DNA of 64,000 bases. Origin: a bacterium (lineage in GTDB: Bacteria; Gemmatimonadota; Gemmatimonadetes; Gemmatimonadales; Gemmatimonadaceae). The notes under the pieces were generated by a model. That model was not told the DNA's origin. It was given only the letters and a program-made list of their open reading frames with translations, and searched no databases. Positions 18,846 to 26,095 of the stretch are shown in pieces. Within the stretch, counting starts at the first letter, position 1. The number at the start of each line of letters is the position of its first letter. The DNA is taken from contig JAIXTI010000121.1 in assembly GCA_027484025.1 (NCBI GenBank), positions 27,317-91,316 on the forward strand, in the 5' to 3' direction. A program made the translations under genes and the position numbers.

Positions 18846-19000
18846 ACTGACGGCTCTAGCCCTCAGGGGAAAGAACGCAAGGCAAAAGGAGAAAGCACGG
18901 TTCGCTTGGCACGGAACAACGGGTCGGCATTTCGAGTGGATGGCACCGCGCTTTTTCCTTATTTCTTGCGTTCTTTCCCCTGAGGGCTAGAGCCGTCAGT
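18846..19000. repeat. Long palindromic repeat, copy 2 of the GCCCTCAGGGG family
   Basis: Perfect arms of about 36 bp start ACTGACGGCTCTAGCCCTCA and enclose a loop with AAAGCACGG/CCGCGCTTT. Looser symmetry continues outward on both sides (left GGCGGTCGGGGTCT, right AGACCCCAACCGCTG), so the whole element may span about 18805-19040. It lies between the AraC-type gene promoter and rnpB. Confidence 0.9.
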
Positions 19001-19060
19001 CAGTAAGTCGCCGGGACAGACCCCAACCGCTGTTCCCCTGAAGCCGGGCTATATTCCGGG

Positions 19061-19502
19061 ACACGGATGTCGCCGGCCGGACGGTCGCGAAGTTGGGGGA
19101 CGGACCCTTGTGGTCACGCCCTGGCTCCGAGGAAAGTCCGGGCTCCACAGGGCAGGTTGCCAGGTAACGCCTGGGTGCGTGCGGCGCGAGCTTCACGCAA
19201 CGGACAGTGCAACAGAAAGCAAACCGCCGTCTTCGCAAGAAGGCGGTAAGGGTGAAAGGGTGGGGTAAGAGCCCACCGCGCGGCCGGTAACGGACGTGGC
19301 TCGGTAAACCCCGGCCGGAGCAAGGCCAAATAGGCGGTGAGAGACGGCCCGTCTCGAAAGGGCTGCCAGGCCTTCGGGCTGACGCAGTGAACCGCGGGTA
19401 GGCTGCTGGAGCGTGTCGGTGACGGCACGCCGAGAGGAATGACCGTCCGGTGCACCTCGGTGTACCGACAGAACCCGGCTTATAGGCCGGCGATATCCGT
19501 GT
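19061..19502 (+). ncRNA. rnpB: RNase P RNA, bacterial type A
   Basis: This is the catalytic RNA that trims the 5' leader of tRNA precursors together with RnpA. The conserved segments are present in order: GAGGAAAGTCCGGGCTCC (P4 5' half region), GGGCAGGTTGCCAGGTAACG, ACAGTGCAACAGAAAGCAAA and the 3' block ACAGAACCCGGCTTATAGGC. Ends were set from helix P1: ACACGGATGTCGCCGGCC at the 5' end pairs with GGCCGGCGATATCCGTGT at the 3' end. The overall length, ~440 nt, is at the long end for type A. Confidence 0.95.
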
Positions 19503-19544
19503 GCTGGCTGGCCCGCGTAACCGGTGGGCGACAAGGAGATACTG

Positions 19545-20441
19545 TTGCAGCGTTCGGCAAAGTCGACTGTTTTTCCGTTTATTGTCTCTATTCTGGCGTC
19601 TGCATGCGCTAGTGGTGGCGCTGTGAATCCGGCGCCTCTTCCATCGCCTACGGTGCCCGCGCCGGTTCCGGCGCGACCTGACGTGCGCCGTGTGTCCTTA
19701 CCGACGCGTGTTGCCAGCGCCACGTGGCGGGTTTCGTCGGTGGCGCGGGTGAAGGTCGCCGGTGGCGGGGTCACGGGAGCCGCGGCGGATGAGCAGCGGA
19801 TCGAGTCGCGCGGCCTCATTTCGTGGAGTGTGGAGCGGACCGGTGCAGGCGCATTGCGGGCCAGCGGTCAGGTCGACTCGTTCACGGTGCGCACGAGCTT
19901 CGATGCCGGCAAAGGGCCCATGCTCCCCACGATGCCGGCGTTGCTGTTGCTCGAGGCCGTCATGGACAGCGCGACGGTGCGCGTGACTACCAAGCCGCTG
20001 CTTGCCAACGAATGCGACCGTCCCGAAGCCGGCGCATCGGCGATGGCGCGCGAGCTTCTCGTGCGTATCCCGAACGGCATTCTCGCTGGAGAACGGTGGC
20101 GTGACAGCTCAGTGACGCTCATCTGCCGCAGTGGTGTCCCCATGACCGTACATACAACCGTGACGTCGACGCTGGAATCGATCGACGATGCGCTGCTGGT
20201 CGTGCGGCGTGAGTCGGTGTCGAGGCTCGACGGCAAGAGCGGATCGCCCTTCAGGAGCCTCGAATTGACCGGGACATCCACCGGGTCGCAGCGGGTGGAG
20301 ATCGGGGCGCAGCGGGGCACTGTGGAGCGGCTGGAGGGCACCTCCACCCTGACCATGCAGGCCACCGAACGGCTTTCCGGCGCGCCGCCGCGCGTGCAGC
20401 AGGTGACGCAGCGGGTGGAGCTAAAGGCGGAGCGGCGGTAG
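19545..20441 (+). CDS. Lipoprotein of unknown function
   Basis: The ~298-residue product begins right after rnpB. I prefer the TTG at 19545 because AAGGAG lies six bases upstream; a GTG at 19524 is in frame but has no such site. The N-terminus is a lipoprotein signal (SILASAC, Cys at 21), followed by a Pro/Ala-rich linker. The mature domain is beta-rich with repeated short strands (TWRVSSVARVKVAG; TLTMQATERL). I do not recognise a family, and its function cannot be predicted. A strong bidirectional terminator separates it from dnaN. Confidence 0.7.
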   Translation: MQRSAKSTVFPFIVSILASACASGGAVNPAPLPSPTVPAPVPARPDVRRVSLPTRVASATWRVSSVARVKVAGGGVTGAAADEQRIESRGLISWSVERTGAGALRASGQVDSFTVRTSFDAGKGPMLPTMPALLLLEAVMDSATVRVTTKPLLANECDRPEAGASAMARELLVRIPNGILAGERWRDSSVTLICRSGVPMTVHTTVTSTLESIDDALLVVRRESVSRLDGKSGSPFRSLELTGTSTGSQRVEIGAQRGTVERLEGTSTLTMQATERLSGAPPRVQQVTQRVELKAERR

Positions 20442-20475
20442 GTAACGGTTTGGTTCGGCCCGGAGCCGGATCTCA

Positions 20476-20527
20476 AAGTCAAAGCGCACGGCTCGCCGAT
20501 GTTCGGACGGGCCGTGCGCTTTGTCTT
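20476..20527. terminator. Bidirectional intrinsic terminator
   Basis: AAAGCGCACGGC and GCCGTGCGCTTT form a 12-bp perfect stem with an 18-base loop, flanked by TCAAAGTCAAAG on the left and TTTGTCTTT on the right. It lies between a rightward gene and dnaN, which reads leftward, and can serve both. A second small hairpin (GGGGCG/CGCCCC, ~20543-20566) sits closer to the dnaN stop. Confidence 0.75.
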
Positions 20528-20571
20528 TGGTTCCGGTTGCTGCGTGGGGCGGAGCCTACGCCCCGCGACGC

Positions 20572-21684
20572 TCAGTCCATCAAGCGCAGCGGCATCACCA
20601 GGCACAAGTACTTCGCCGGATCGTCCCAGCCTTCGGGTTCGATCGTCGCGGCGCGCTCGGGGGCCTTGAACGTCAGGCGCACCTGTTCGGTGGGCATGAA
20701 GCGCAGGATTTCGAGCAGGTAGGTGGCGTTGAAGCCGATGTCGAGCTGGTCGCCGGTGTAGTTGATCGGCAGTTCGTCGCTCGCCTCGCCCAAGTCGGGC
20801 GTGGTGACACTGAACTTCAGCATGCCCGTGTTGAACGACATCTTGATGCGGTGCGTCTGGTCGGACGCGATGACGCTCATGCGCTTGAGGGCGCTGGTGA
20901 GCGCGGCCTTGTCGTCCAGCGCATAGCGGTCGTTATCCTTCGGGATGACCTGCTCGTAGTTCGGATACGGGCCTTCGACGAGTCGCGTGAAGACCTGCGT
21001 GAACGGGGAGCGGAAGCCGAGGTGGTTGTCGCCGCGCGCGATCTCGAGCTCCTCTTCGGCGGGGAAGAGGCGACGGATCTGTTCGAGCGCTTTGGGGGGC
21101 ACGATGAGATCACCCGGCGGCGCGCTGCTCGCTTCGACTGGGAGTTCCATCTTCGCGAGCCGGTGGCCGTTGGTGGCCACCATGCGCATGCGTTCTTCGC
21201 GCAGCTCCCAGAGGACGCCGTTGAGAATGGGGCGGGACTCTTCGGTGCTGACGGCGAAGGCGACGTGCGAGATGAGCTTTTGGAGTTCGCCCGACTTGAC
21301 GCGCCACGAGTCGTTGAAGCGCACCACCGGGAAGGTGGGGAACTCGTCGCGGGGCAGTCCAAGCAGTTTGAACTTGGAGCGACCGCACTCGATGGTGACG
21401 CGCTGTTCGCCGCTCGCCGAGACTTTGACCGGCGACGGTGGGAGCTCGCGGGCAATCTCGCTGAGCTTCTTGGCGGGAATGGTGATCGCGCCAGGCGTTT
21501 CGACATCCGCACTGACTTCGGTGCTGACGGCGATATCGAGATCGGTCGCGGAGAACCGAATACCGCGATCGGTGGTCTCGACGAGCAAATTGGCGAGGAC
21601 CGGCAAGGTGGTCTTGGCCGGTACGGCGGCGGTCACGGCCTGGAGGCCTTCCTGCAGTTTTTCACGCGAGATCGTGAACTTCAT
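20572..21684 (-). CDS. dnaN: DNA polymerase III beta subunit (sliding clamp)
   Basis: The 370-residue protein has the normal clamp length and three repeated domains. The start MKFTISREKLQEGLQAVTAA is the standard DnaN N-terminus, so the ATG at 21684 is used and the nine-residue upstream extension dropped. Conserved blocks include PVLANLLVETTDRGIRFSAT, ESRPILNGVLWEL and the C-terminal YLCLVMPLRL motif, part of the pocket that binds polymerase and other clamp partners. It follows dnaA on the same strand with a 233-bp gap that may hold the origin. Confidence 0.98.
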   Translation of the reverse strand: MKFTISREKLQEGLQAVTAAVPAKTTLPVLANLLVETTDRGIRFSATDLDIAVSTEVSADVETPGAITIPAKKLSEIARELPPSPVKVSASGEQRVTIECGRSKFKLLGLPRDEFPTFPVVRFNDSWRVKSGELQKLISHVAFAVSTEESRPILNGVLWELREERMRMVATNGHRLAKMELPVEASSAPPGDLIVPPKALEQIRRLFPAEEELEIARGDNHLGFRSPFTQVFTRLVEGPYPNYEQVIPKDNDRYALDDKAALTSALKRMSVIASDQTHRIKMSFNTGMLKFSVTTPDLGEASDELPINYTGDQLDIGFNATYLLEILRFMPTEQVRLTFKAPERAATIEPEGWDDPAKYLCLVMPLRLMD

Positions 21685-21917
21685 GCCCGTTTTTGTGGAA
21701 GGACTGCGCACACCTGCTGTTTAAAAACAGACTTAGATATAAAAACAGTGGTAGTAGCAGGGGATGTGGGCTTGTCTATAAACGCTGCAACCTACGCGTT
21801 CAGAACAGCTTTCGCCATATGACCTCATGTGGAGTTCCTGTGGGGAGGTGCAAAGACTCCCCGGAAGTGCACAGGAGGGGGTGGCAGAATTGTGGGGGAC
21901 TGTGGAGCGGCGGGGAT
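21685..21917. other. dnaA-dnaN intergenic region, candidate replication origin
   Basis: An AT-rich segment (~21717-21747, TTTAAAAACAG...ATATAAAAACAG) is followed by GTAGTAGCAG and a GC-rich GGGA, then by TGTGG motifs in the same orientation at 21765, 21829, 21839, 21891 and 21901, with one more at 21694. The order melting region, TAG-type triplets, DnaA-box-like motifs resembles bacterial origin unwinding elements. None of the boxes here is a perfect TGTGGATAA. Confidence 0.5.
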
Positions 21918-23336
21918 TCAGGTGCCGAGCTGACCGGTTGTCCGCAGAGTTTCCAACATGCCCCGGACCTTCAAAACGCGCTCGGTGAAGCCCGCTTCGC
22001 CGGCCATGTCTTCGGCGACGCGTTCGAGGGAATGGATGACGGTGGAGTGGTCCCGTCCTCCGAACGCATTGCCGATTTCGACCAGTTGGAGCGCCAGCAG
22101 TTCTCGGCAGAGGTACATGGCGACCTGGCGCGGCGTGGTGAGCTGTTTGGTGCGGGTTTTCGAGCGCAGCCCGTCGGGGGTGACCCCCCATTCGCGGGCG
22201 ACGACCTGCTGAATGGTCGCCACCGTAATGGTGGTGGGGGGAATGTCGGGGAAGTCGGCGTTGCTGGCGCCGCGCAGTTTGTCGCGCAGCGCTTCGCGGG
22301 CGAGATCGACGGAGATGTCGCGGTGCTTGAACGATGCGTAGGCGAGCAGCTTGATGATGGAGCCTTCGAGCTCGCGCACGGACGACTTCACGTGTTGCGC
22401 GATGAACTCGATGACTTCGTCGGGGATGGTGAGCTCGAGGTGGTCGACGCTCGCCTTCTTCTTGAGGATGGCGATGCGGTGTTCGAGATCGGGCGAATCG
22501 ACGTTGGCGACCATCCCCCATTCGAAGCGGGAGATGAGGCGGGACTCGAGCCCGGGGATTTCCTTGGGGGGCCGATCGGAGGTGAGCACGATCTGCCGTC
22601 CGGCTTCATAGATGGCGTTGAAGGTGTGGAAGAATTCCTCTTGCGTGGATTCTTTCCCCTTCAGGAACTGGACGTCGTCGACGAGCAGGAGGTCGATTTC
22701 GCGGAAGCGGCGCCGGAAGTCGCCCATCTGGCCGGTCTGGATGGCGCCGATGAATTCGTTGGTGAACTGCTCGGTGCCCACGAAGGCGATGCGCAGCGCC
22801 GGGTTGCGGCGGAGCTGTTCGTGGGCGATGCCCTGCATGAGGTGGGTTTTGCCGAGCCCGGTCTCGCCGTAGATGAAGAGGGGGTTGTAGACCTTGCCGG
22901 GGGCTTGGGCGGCGGCCTGGGCGGCGGCGGCGGCGACGTCGTTGGACTTGCCGATGACGAACTGGTCGAACGTGTAGAGCGGGTTGAGTGGCGCAGAAAT
23001 GCGCGACTGCTGTTTTAATGGTGCCGCGACAATTGGCGCTGGCGGCGGCGCCACGAACATGTCCATCTGCACCCGCCCCACCCGCTCCTCCGCCACCTTG
23101 AAGCGCACCTGCATCGGATGGCCCAGCGCGACCGCGGCGAACGTCGCCAGCAGGTCCGCGTGCTTCGACTCGTTCCAGTCGGCCGAGAACTGGTCCGGCG
23201 CGCCGACGAACAAGGTGTCGCCTTCGACGACGATCGCTTCCGTGGGCTCGAGCCACGTGCGGAACGTCTGCTCCGGTAGCACCTGCCGCGCCCGCTGGCG
23301 CAGGCGATCCCAGATTTCAGCAGGCGATAGCGACAT
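21918..23336 (-). CDS. dnaA: Chromosomal replication initiator protein DnaA
   Basis: The 472-residue protein has the four DnaA domains. Domain I is MSLSPAEIWDRLRQRARQVL; domain II is an Ala/Pro-rich linker with a poly-Ala run (VAAAAAQAAAQAPG). Domain III is the AAA+ ATPase with Walker A GETGLGKTHLM and Walker B LLLVDDVQFLKG. Domain IV is the DNA-binding helix-turn-helix with GGRDHSTVIHSLERV. The start at 23336 fits family homology; the frame continues to 23465 without conservation. It initiates replication by ATP-dependent assembly at oriC. A perfect DnaA box 56 bp upstream suggests autoregulation. Confidence 0.98.
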   Translation of the reverse strand: MSLSPAEIWDRLRQRARQVLPEQTFRTWLEPTEAIVVEGDTLFVGAPDQFSADWNESKHADLLATFAAVALGHPMQVRFKVAEERVGRVQMDMFVAPPPAPIVAAPLKQQSRISAPLNPLYTFDQFVIGKSNDVAAAAAQAAAQAPGKVYNPLFIYGETGLGKTHLMQGIAHEQLRRNPALRIAFVGTEQFTNEFIGAIQTGQMGDFRRRFREIDLLLVDDVQFLKGKESTQEEFFHTFNAIYEAGRQIVLTSDRPPKEIPGLESRLISRFEWGMVANVDSPDLEHRIAILKKKASVDHLELTIPDEVIEFIAQHVKSSVRELEGSIIKLLAYASFKHRDISVDLAREALRDKLRGASNADFPDIPPTTITVATIQQVVAREWGVTPDGLRSKTRTKQLTTPRQVAMYLCRELLALQLVEIGNAFGGRDHSTVIHSLERVAEDMAGEAGFTERVLKVRGMLETLRTTGQLGT

Positions 23337-23391
23337 TGGTGTCCCGAACGGTGGCGATACAGAGAGGGGGCGGCGAAGGTACCCCGTTTCG

Positions 23392-23400
23392 TGTGGATAA
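23392..23400 (-). promoter_or_regulatory. Perfect DnaA box upstream of dnaA
   Basis: TGTGGATAA on the plus strand is the reverse complement of the consensus TTATCCACA. It lies in the divergent gap between dnaA and rpmH, 56 bp from the dnaA start. DnaA boxes in this place usually mediate autorepression of dnaA or belong to a bipartite origin. Confidence 0.8.
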
Positions 23401-23521
23401 GTCAATTGGGCAACAGGGCGTGAGTTCCGCTTCGGTTCGTGATGGCAAGCAAGTCGAAATGCCATGGCCCAACTCGTTGCCCGAGGCCACTTTGCACATC
23501 ACGCCGACCGAGCTGGGCCCC

Positions 23522-23551
23522 TTGACCTCGGGGGGTGGAGTCGGCTACATT
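23522..23551 (+). promoter_or_regulatory. Candidate promoter of the rpmH-rnpA-yidD-yidC-mnmE cluster
   Basis: TTGACC (23522-23527) and TACATT (23546-23551) are spaced by 18 bp, close to a sigma-70 promoter, and lie about 58 bp upstream of the rpmH start. Transcription would begin near 23558. Confidence 0.55.
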
Positions 23552-23609
23552 CTGAGGCTCATTCGCATTTACGCTCGTTTATTCGTCTCCGTTTTCTTAG
23601 AGTTTCGTC

Positions 23610-23774
23610 ATGGGCAAGCCCACCTATCGTCCGCGCAACACGCGTCGCATCCGTAAGCACGGTTTCCGTGCGCGCATGGAGACGAAGTGGGGGCGCGCTG
23701 TCCTCGCTCGTCGCCGCAAGAAGGGGCGCAAGGTCCTGACCGTTCAGCTCCCGTCGAAGTACGCGGGCGCCTGA
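23610..23774 (+). CDS. rpmH: 50S ribosomal protein L34
   Basis: A 54-residue, very basic protein that begins [19 protein letters not shown] and contains [20 protein letters not shown], the L34 pattern. Most L34 proteins are 44-47 residues; the C-terminal extension [13 protein letters not shown] is a little longer than usual. It is the first gene of the conserved rpmH-rnpA-yidD-yidC-mnmE order, divergent from dnaA, as in many bacteria. Confidence 0.97.
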   Translation: MGKPTYRPRNTRRIRKHGFRARMETKWGRAVLARRRKKGRKVLTVQLPSKYAGA

Positions 23775-23802
23775 TTCACGAGCGTTCCCGCGCCAGCAGC
23801 GA

Positions 23803-24129
23803 CTGACGCGCGGGACCGAGCTCGAACGGGTCCGTCACGAAGGGAAGCGAGTGCGCACCGCGTCGTTAGACGTGCGCGCCACCGCTTCCCTTCATGCGTT
23901 TCCACGCGTGGGGTTCGTCGTGCCCAAGTACAAGCACTCGGGCGTCGAGCGGAACCGCGTGAAACGACGGCTGCGCGAAATCGTACGACTCCACATGCTC
24001 CAACTGCTCGATCCGGCCGTGGCTACCACGCCCCTCGATCTCGTGGTGCGTGTCTTCCCGTCGGCCTACGATCGCGACTACGACACGCTCCGGACCGAGC
24101 TGCTCCAGGCGCTCCGGCGCCTCACCTGA
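23803..24129 (+). CDS. rnpA: RNase P protein component, start codon unusual
   Basis: RnpA binds the RNase P RNA and helps it recognise precursor tRNA. The signature KYKHSGVERNRVKRRLREIV holds the basic RNR-motif helix. The first conventional start in frame is GTG at 23851 (giving 92 residues), but family-like sequence continues upstream as LTRGTELERVRHEGKRVRT, which matches the usual RnpA N-terminus. No ATG, GTG or TTG exists between the in-frame TGA inside rpmH (~23739) and 23851, so I place the start at the CTG at 23803 (108 residues). The gene overlaps neither neighbour and ends one base before yidD. Confidence 0.88.
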   Translation: MTRGTELERVRHEGKRVRTASLDVRATASLHAFPRVGFVVPKYKHSGVERNRVKRRLREIVRLHMLQLLDPAVATTPLDLVVRVFPSAYDRDYDTLRTELLQALRRLT

Positions 24130-24130
24130 G

Positions 24131-24367
24131 GTGCTCGTGACCTCGTGGCGCAGCTGGCCCCGGAACGCGCTCATCCTCGGCGTCCGCGGCTACCAGCTCG
24201 TGCTCTCGCCCATCTTCGGGGGCGCGTGCCGGTATTATCCTTCCTGCTCGGCCTACGCGATCGAAGCGCTCGACAAACACGGCGCGTGGCGCGGAGGATG
24301 GATGGCACTGCGCCGCATTGGGCGCTGCCATCCGTTTCGCCCAGGCGGCTTCGATCCGGTGCCCTGA
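24131..24367 (+). CDS. yidD: Membrane protein insertion efficiency factor YidD
   Basis: A 78-residue protein with the complete YidD core: RGYQLVLSPIFGGACRYYPS, CSAYAIEALDKHGAWRG and GRCHPFRPGGFDPVP. The GTG at 24131 lies one base after the rnpA stop; a GTG at 24137 is the alternative. YidD is a small membrane-associated protein that works with YidC in membrane protein insertion, and the gene order rnpA-yidD-yidC supports this. Confidence 0.95.
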   Translation: MLVTSWRSWPRNALILGVRGYQLVLSPIFGGACRYYPSCSAYAIEALDKHGAWRGGWMALRRIGRCHPFRPGGFDPVP

Positions 24368-24408
24368 CAACGCGGCTGCCGCGTTGGTAGCATCACTTTC
24401 AATTTCCC

Positions 24409-26094
24409 ATGGAACCACGTCGCATTGCCCTCGCGGTCGTCCTGATGGCCGCGGTCATTCTCGCCAGCAACTACCTCTTCCCGGCGCCACCCGTGGCGCC
24501 CGTGAACAAGATCGTTGCTGCCGACTCGCTGTCGCGTGACACGGCGGCCGCGCCGGCCGCCACGGCCGCAGCCATCGCCGACTCGCAGGGTACGATCGGC
24601 GCGTCGCCGGCGGCGACGAACGCGACGCAGGCCGTCGTGCTTCCCATCGACACCGCCGTCATCAAGACCGCGGTTGCCGACTATCGCACCACGAGCAAAG
24701 GTGCCGCGCTCATCGGCGCGTCGCTCACGCAATACGCCGCGCTCTCCAATGGTGGACGCACGCGCAGCGGGAGCGTCGAGCTCGCCCTTCCCGGCGAGCG
24801 GTTGCTCGGGTTCCGTCTGGTCATTCCGGGCGACACGATCGACCTCACCAAGCAGGTCTTCAGCAGCACCACTACTGAAGAGAACGGCAATACGGTGGTG
24901 TCGTACAGCGCCGCGCTCGCCGGTAAGACGGTGTCGGTGCGCTACTCGTTCCTCCCCGACAGCTACCGCGTGAGTGTCGCGGCCGCCGTCGCCGGTGTGC
25001 CCGAGAACAGCTATCTGCTCGTCGATCTGCCGCCGGGCTTCCGCAGCTCCGAGTCGGACACCACCGAAGATCATTCGCACCTCGCGTACGCGTACAAGCC
25101 GGAGCTCTCGGGCGCCAAGCCCATTACGTTCGCCTCGCTCGATCCGGGTGAGCGCGAAATCGAAGCCGGCCCCATCACGTGGGGTGTGGCCAAGAGCAAG
25201 TACTTCATCCTCGGCGTCCTCGCCCCCAAGGGTGGCGCGAACTTCGCCGAGCTGAACGCCACCGGCGGTGTGCGCATCGGCAAGAACGCCACGCGCGCGC
25301 AGGCGACGCTGGTGGCGCCGCTCAAGGCGGGCAACGTGTCGTTCGACGTGTACGCCGGGCCGCAGGAGTTCAAGCGTCTGCTGGCCATGGGGCGCGAGTT
25401 CGAAACGAGCAACCCGTACGGTGGCTGGATTCAGGGCATCGTGCAGCCTTTCGCCACGATGATCATCCGCCTGCTGCTTTGGATGAAGGCCACGCTGGGT
25501 GTGTCGTATGGCTGGATCCTGGTCATCTTCGGCGTCGCCATTCGCATCATTCTGTGGCCGCTCAACCAGAAGGCGATGCGCAGCAGCATGCAGATGCAGC
25601 GCATTCAGCCGGAAATGCAGGCTCTGCAGACGCGCTACAAGGGCGACCCGCAGAAGCTGCAGGCCGCGATGATGGAGCTGTACAAGGAACACGGCATGAG
25701 CCCGTTCAGCTCGCTGTCGGGATGTTTGCCCATGCTCATTCCGCTGCCGGTGTTCTTCGCGCTCTTCTTCGTGTTTCAGAACACGATCGAGTTCCGCGGT
25801 GTGTCGTTCCTGTGGTTCCCCGACATTTCGGTGAAGGATCCGTTCTACGTGATCCCCATCCTCGTCGCCCTCACCACGATGCTCATGTCGTGGATCGGGA
25901 TGCGCGGCATGAAGGCCAACGAACAGCAGAAGATGATGATGTATCTCATGCCCGCCATGATGCTCATCTTCTTCTTCAGCATGGCCTCGGGGCTCAACCT
26001 GTACTACTTCATCCAGAACCTCGCGTCGTTGCCGCAGCAGTGGCTCATCTCGCAGGAGCGGAGCAAGGCCTCCACGCCGCTCGTGCGCGGATGA
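24409..26094 (+). CDS. yidC: Membrane protein insertase YidC/Oxa1
   Basis: The 561-residue protein has the Gram-negative YidC layout: an N-terminal anchor (RRIALAVVLMAAVILASNYL), an Ala/Thr-rich linker, a large periplasmic beta-sandwich domain (~70-330), then the five-helix insertase core. The core includes YGWILVIFGVAIRIILWPLN with the conserved Arg of the hydrophilic groove, the coiled hairpin MQMQRIQPEMQALQTRYKGD, and MSPFSSLSGCLPMLIPLPVF. The presence of the periplasmic domain supports a diderm host. It inserts inner membrane proteins alone or with SecYEG. Confidence 0.97.
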   Translation: MEPRRIALAVVLMAAVILASNYLFPAPPVAPVNKIVAADSLSRDTAAAPAATAAAIADSQGTIGASPAATNATQAVVLPIDTAVIKTAVADYRTTSKGAALIGASLTQYAALSNGGRTRSGSVELALPGERLLGFRLVIPGDTIDLTKQVFSSTTTEENGNTVVSYSAALAGKTVSVRYSFLPDSYRVSVAAAVAGVPENSYLLVDLPPGFRSSESDTTEDHSHLAYAYKPELSGAKPITFASLDPGEREIEAGPITWGVAKSKYFILGVLAPKGGANFAELNATGGVRIGKNATRAQATLVAPLKAGNVSFDVYAGPQEFKRLLAMGREFETSNPYGGWIQGIVQPFATMIIRLLLWMKATLGVSYGWILVIFGVAIRIILWPLNQKAMRSSMQMQRIQPEMQALQTRYKGDPQKLQAAMMELYKEHGMSPFSSLSGCLPMLIPLPVFFALFFVFQNTIEFRGVSFLWFPDISVKDPFYVIPILVALTTMLMSWIGMRGMKANEQQKMMMYLMPAMMLIFFFSMASGLNLYYFIQNLASLPQQWLISQERSKASTPLVRG

Positions 26095-26095
26095 C

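Noticed and set aside
17590..19000. Palindromic repeats as a CRISPR array
   Set aside because: The units are single large inverted repeats at separate loci, not regularly spaced short direct repeats, and no cas gene is present.
21693..23018. 441-residue plus-strand frame opposite dnaA
   Set aside because: Low-complexity Glu/Gly/Val text without homology features; dnaA explains the codon bias.
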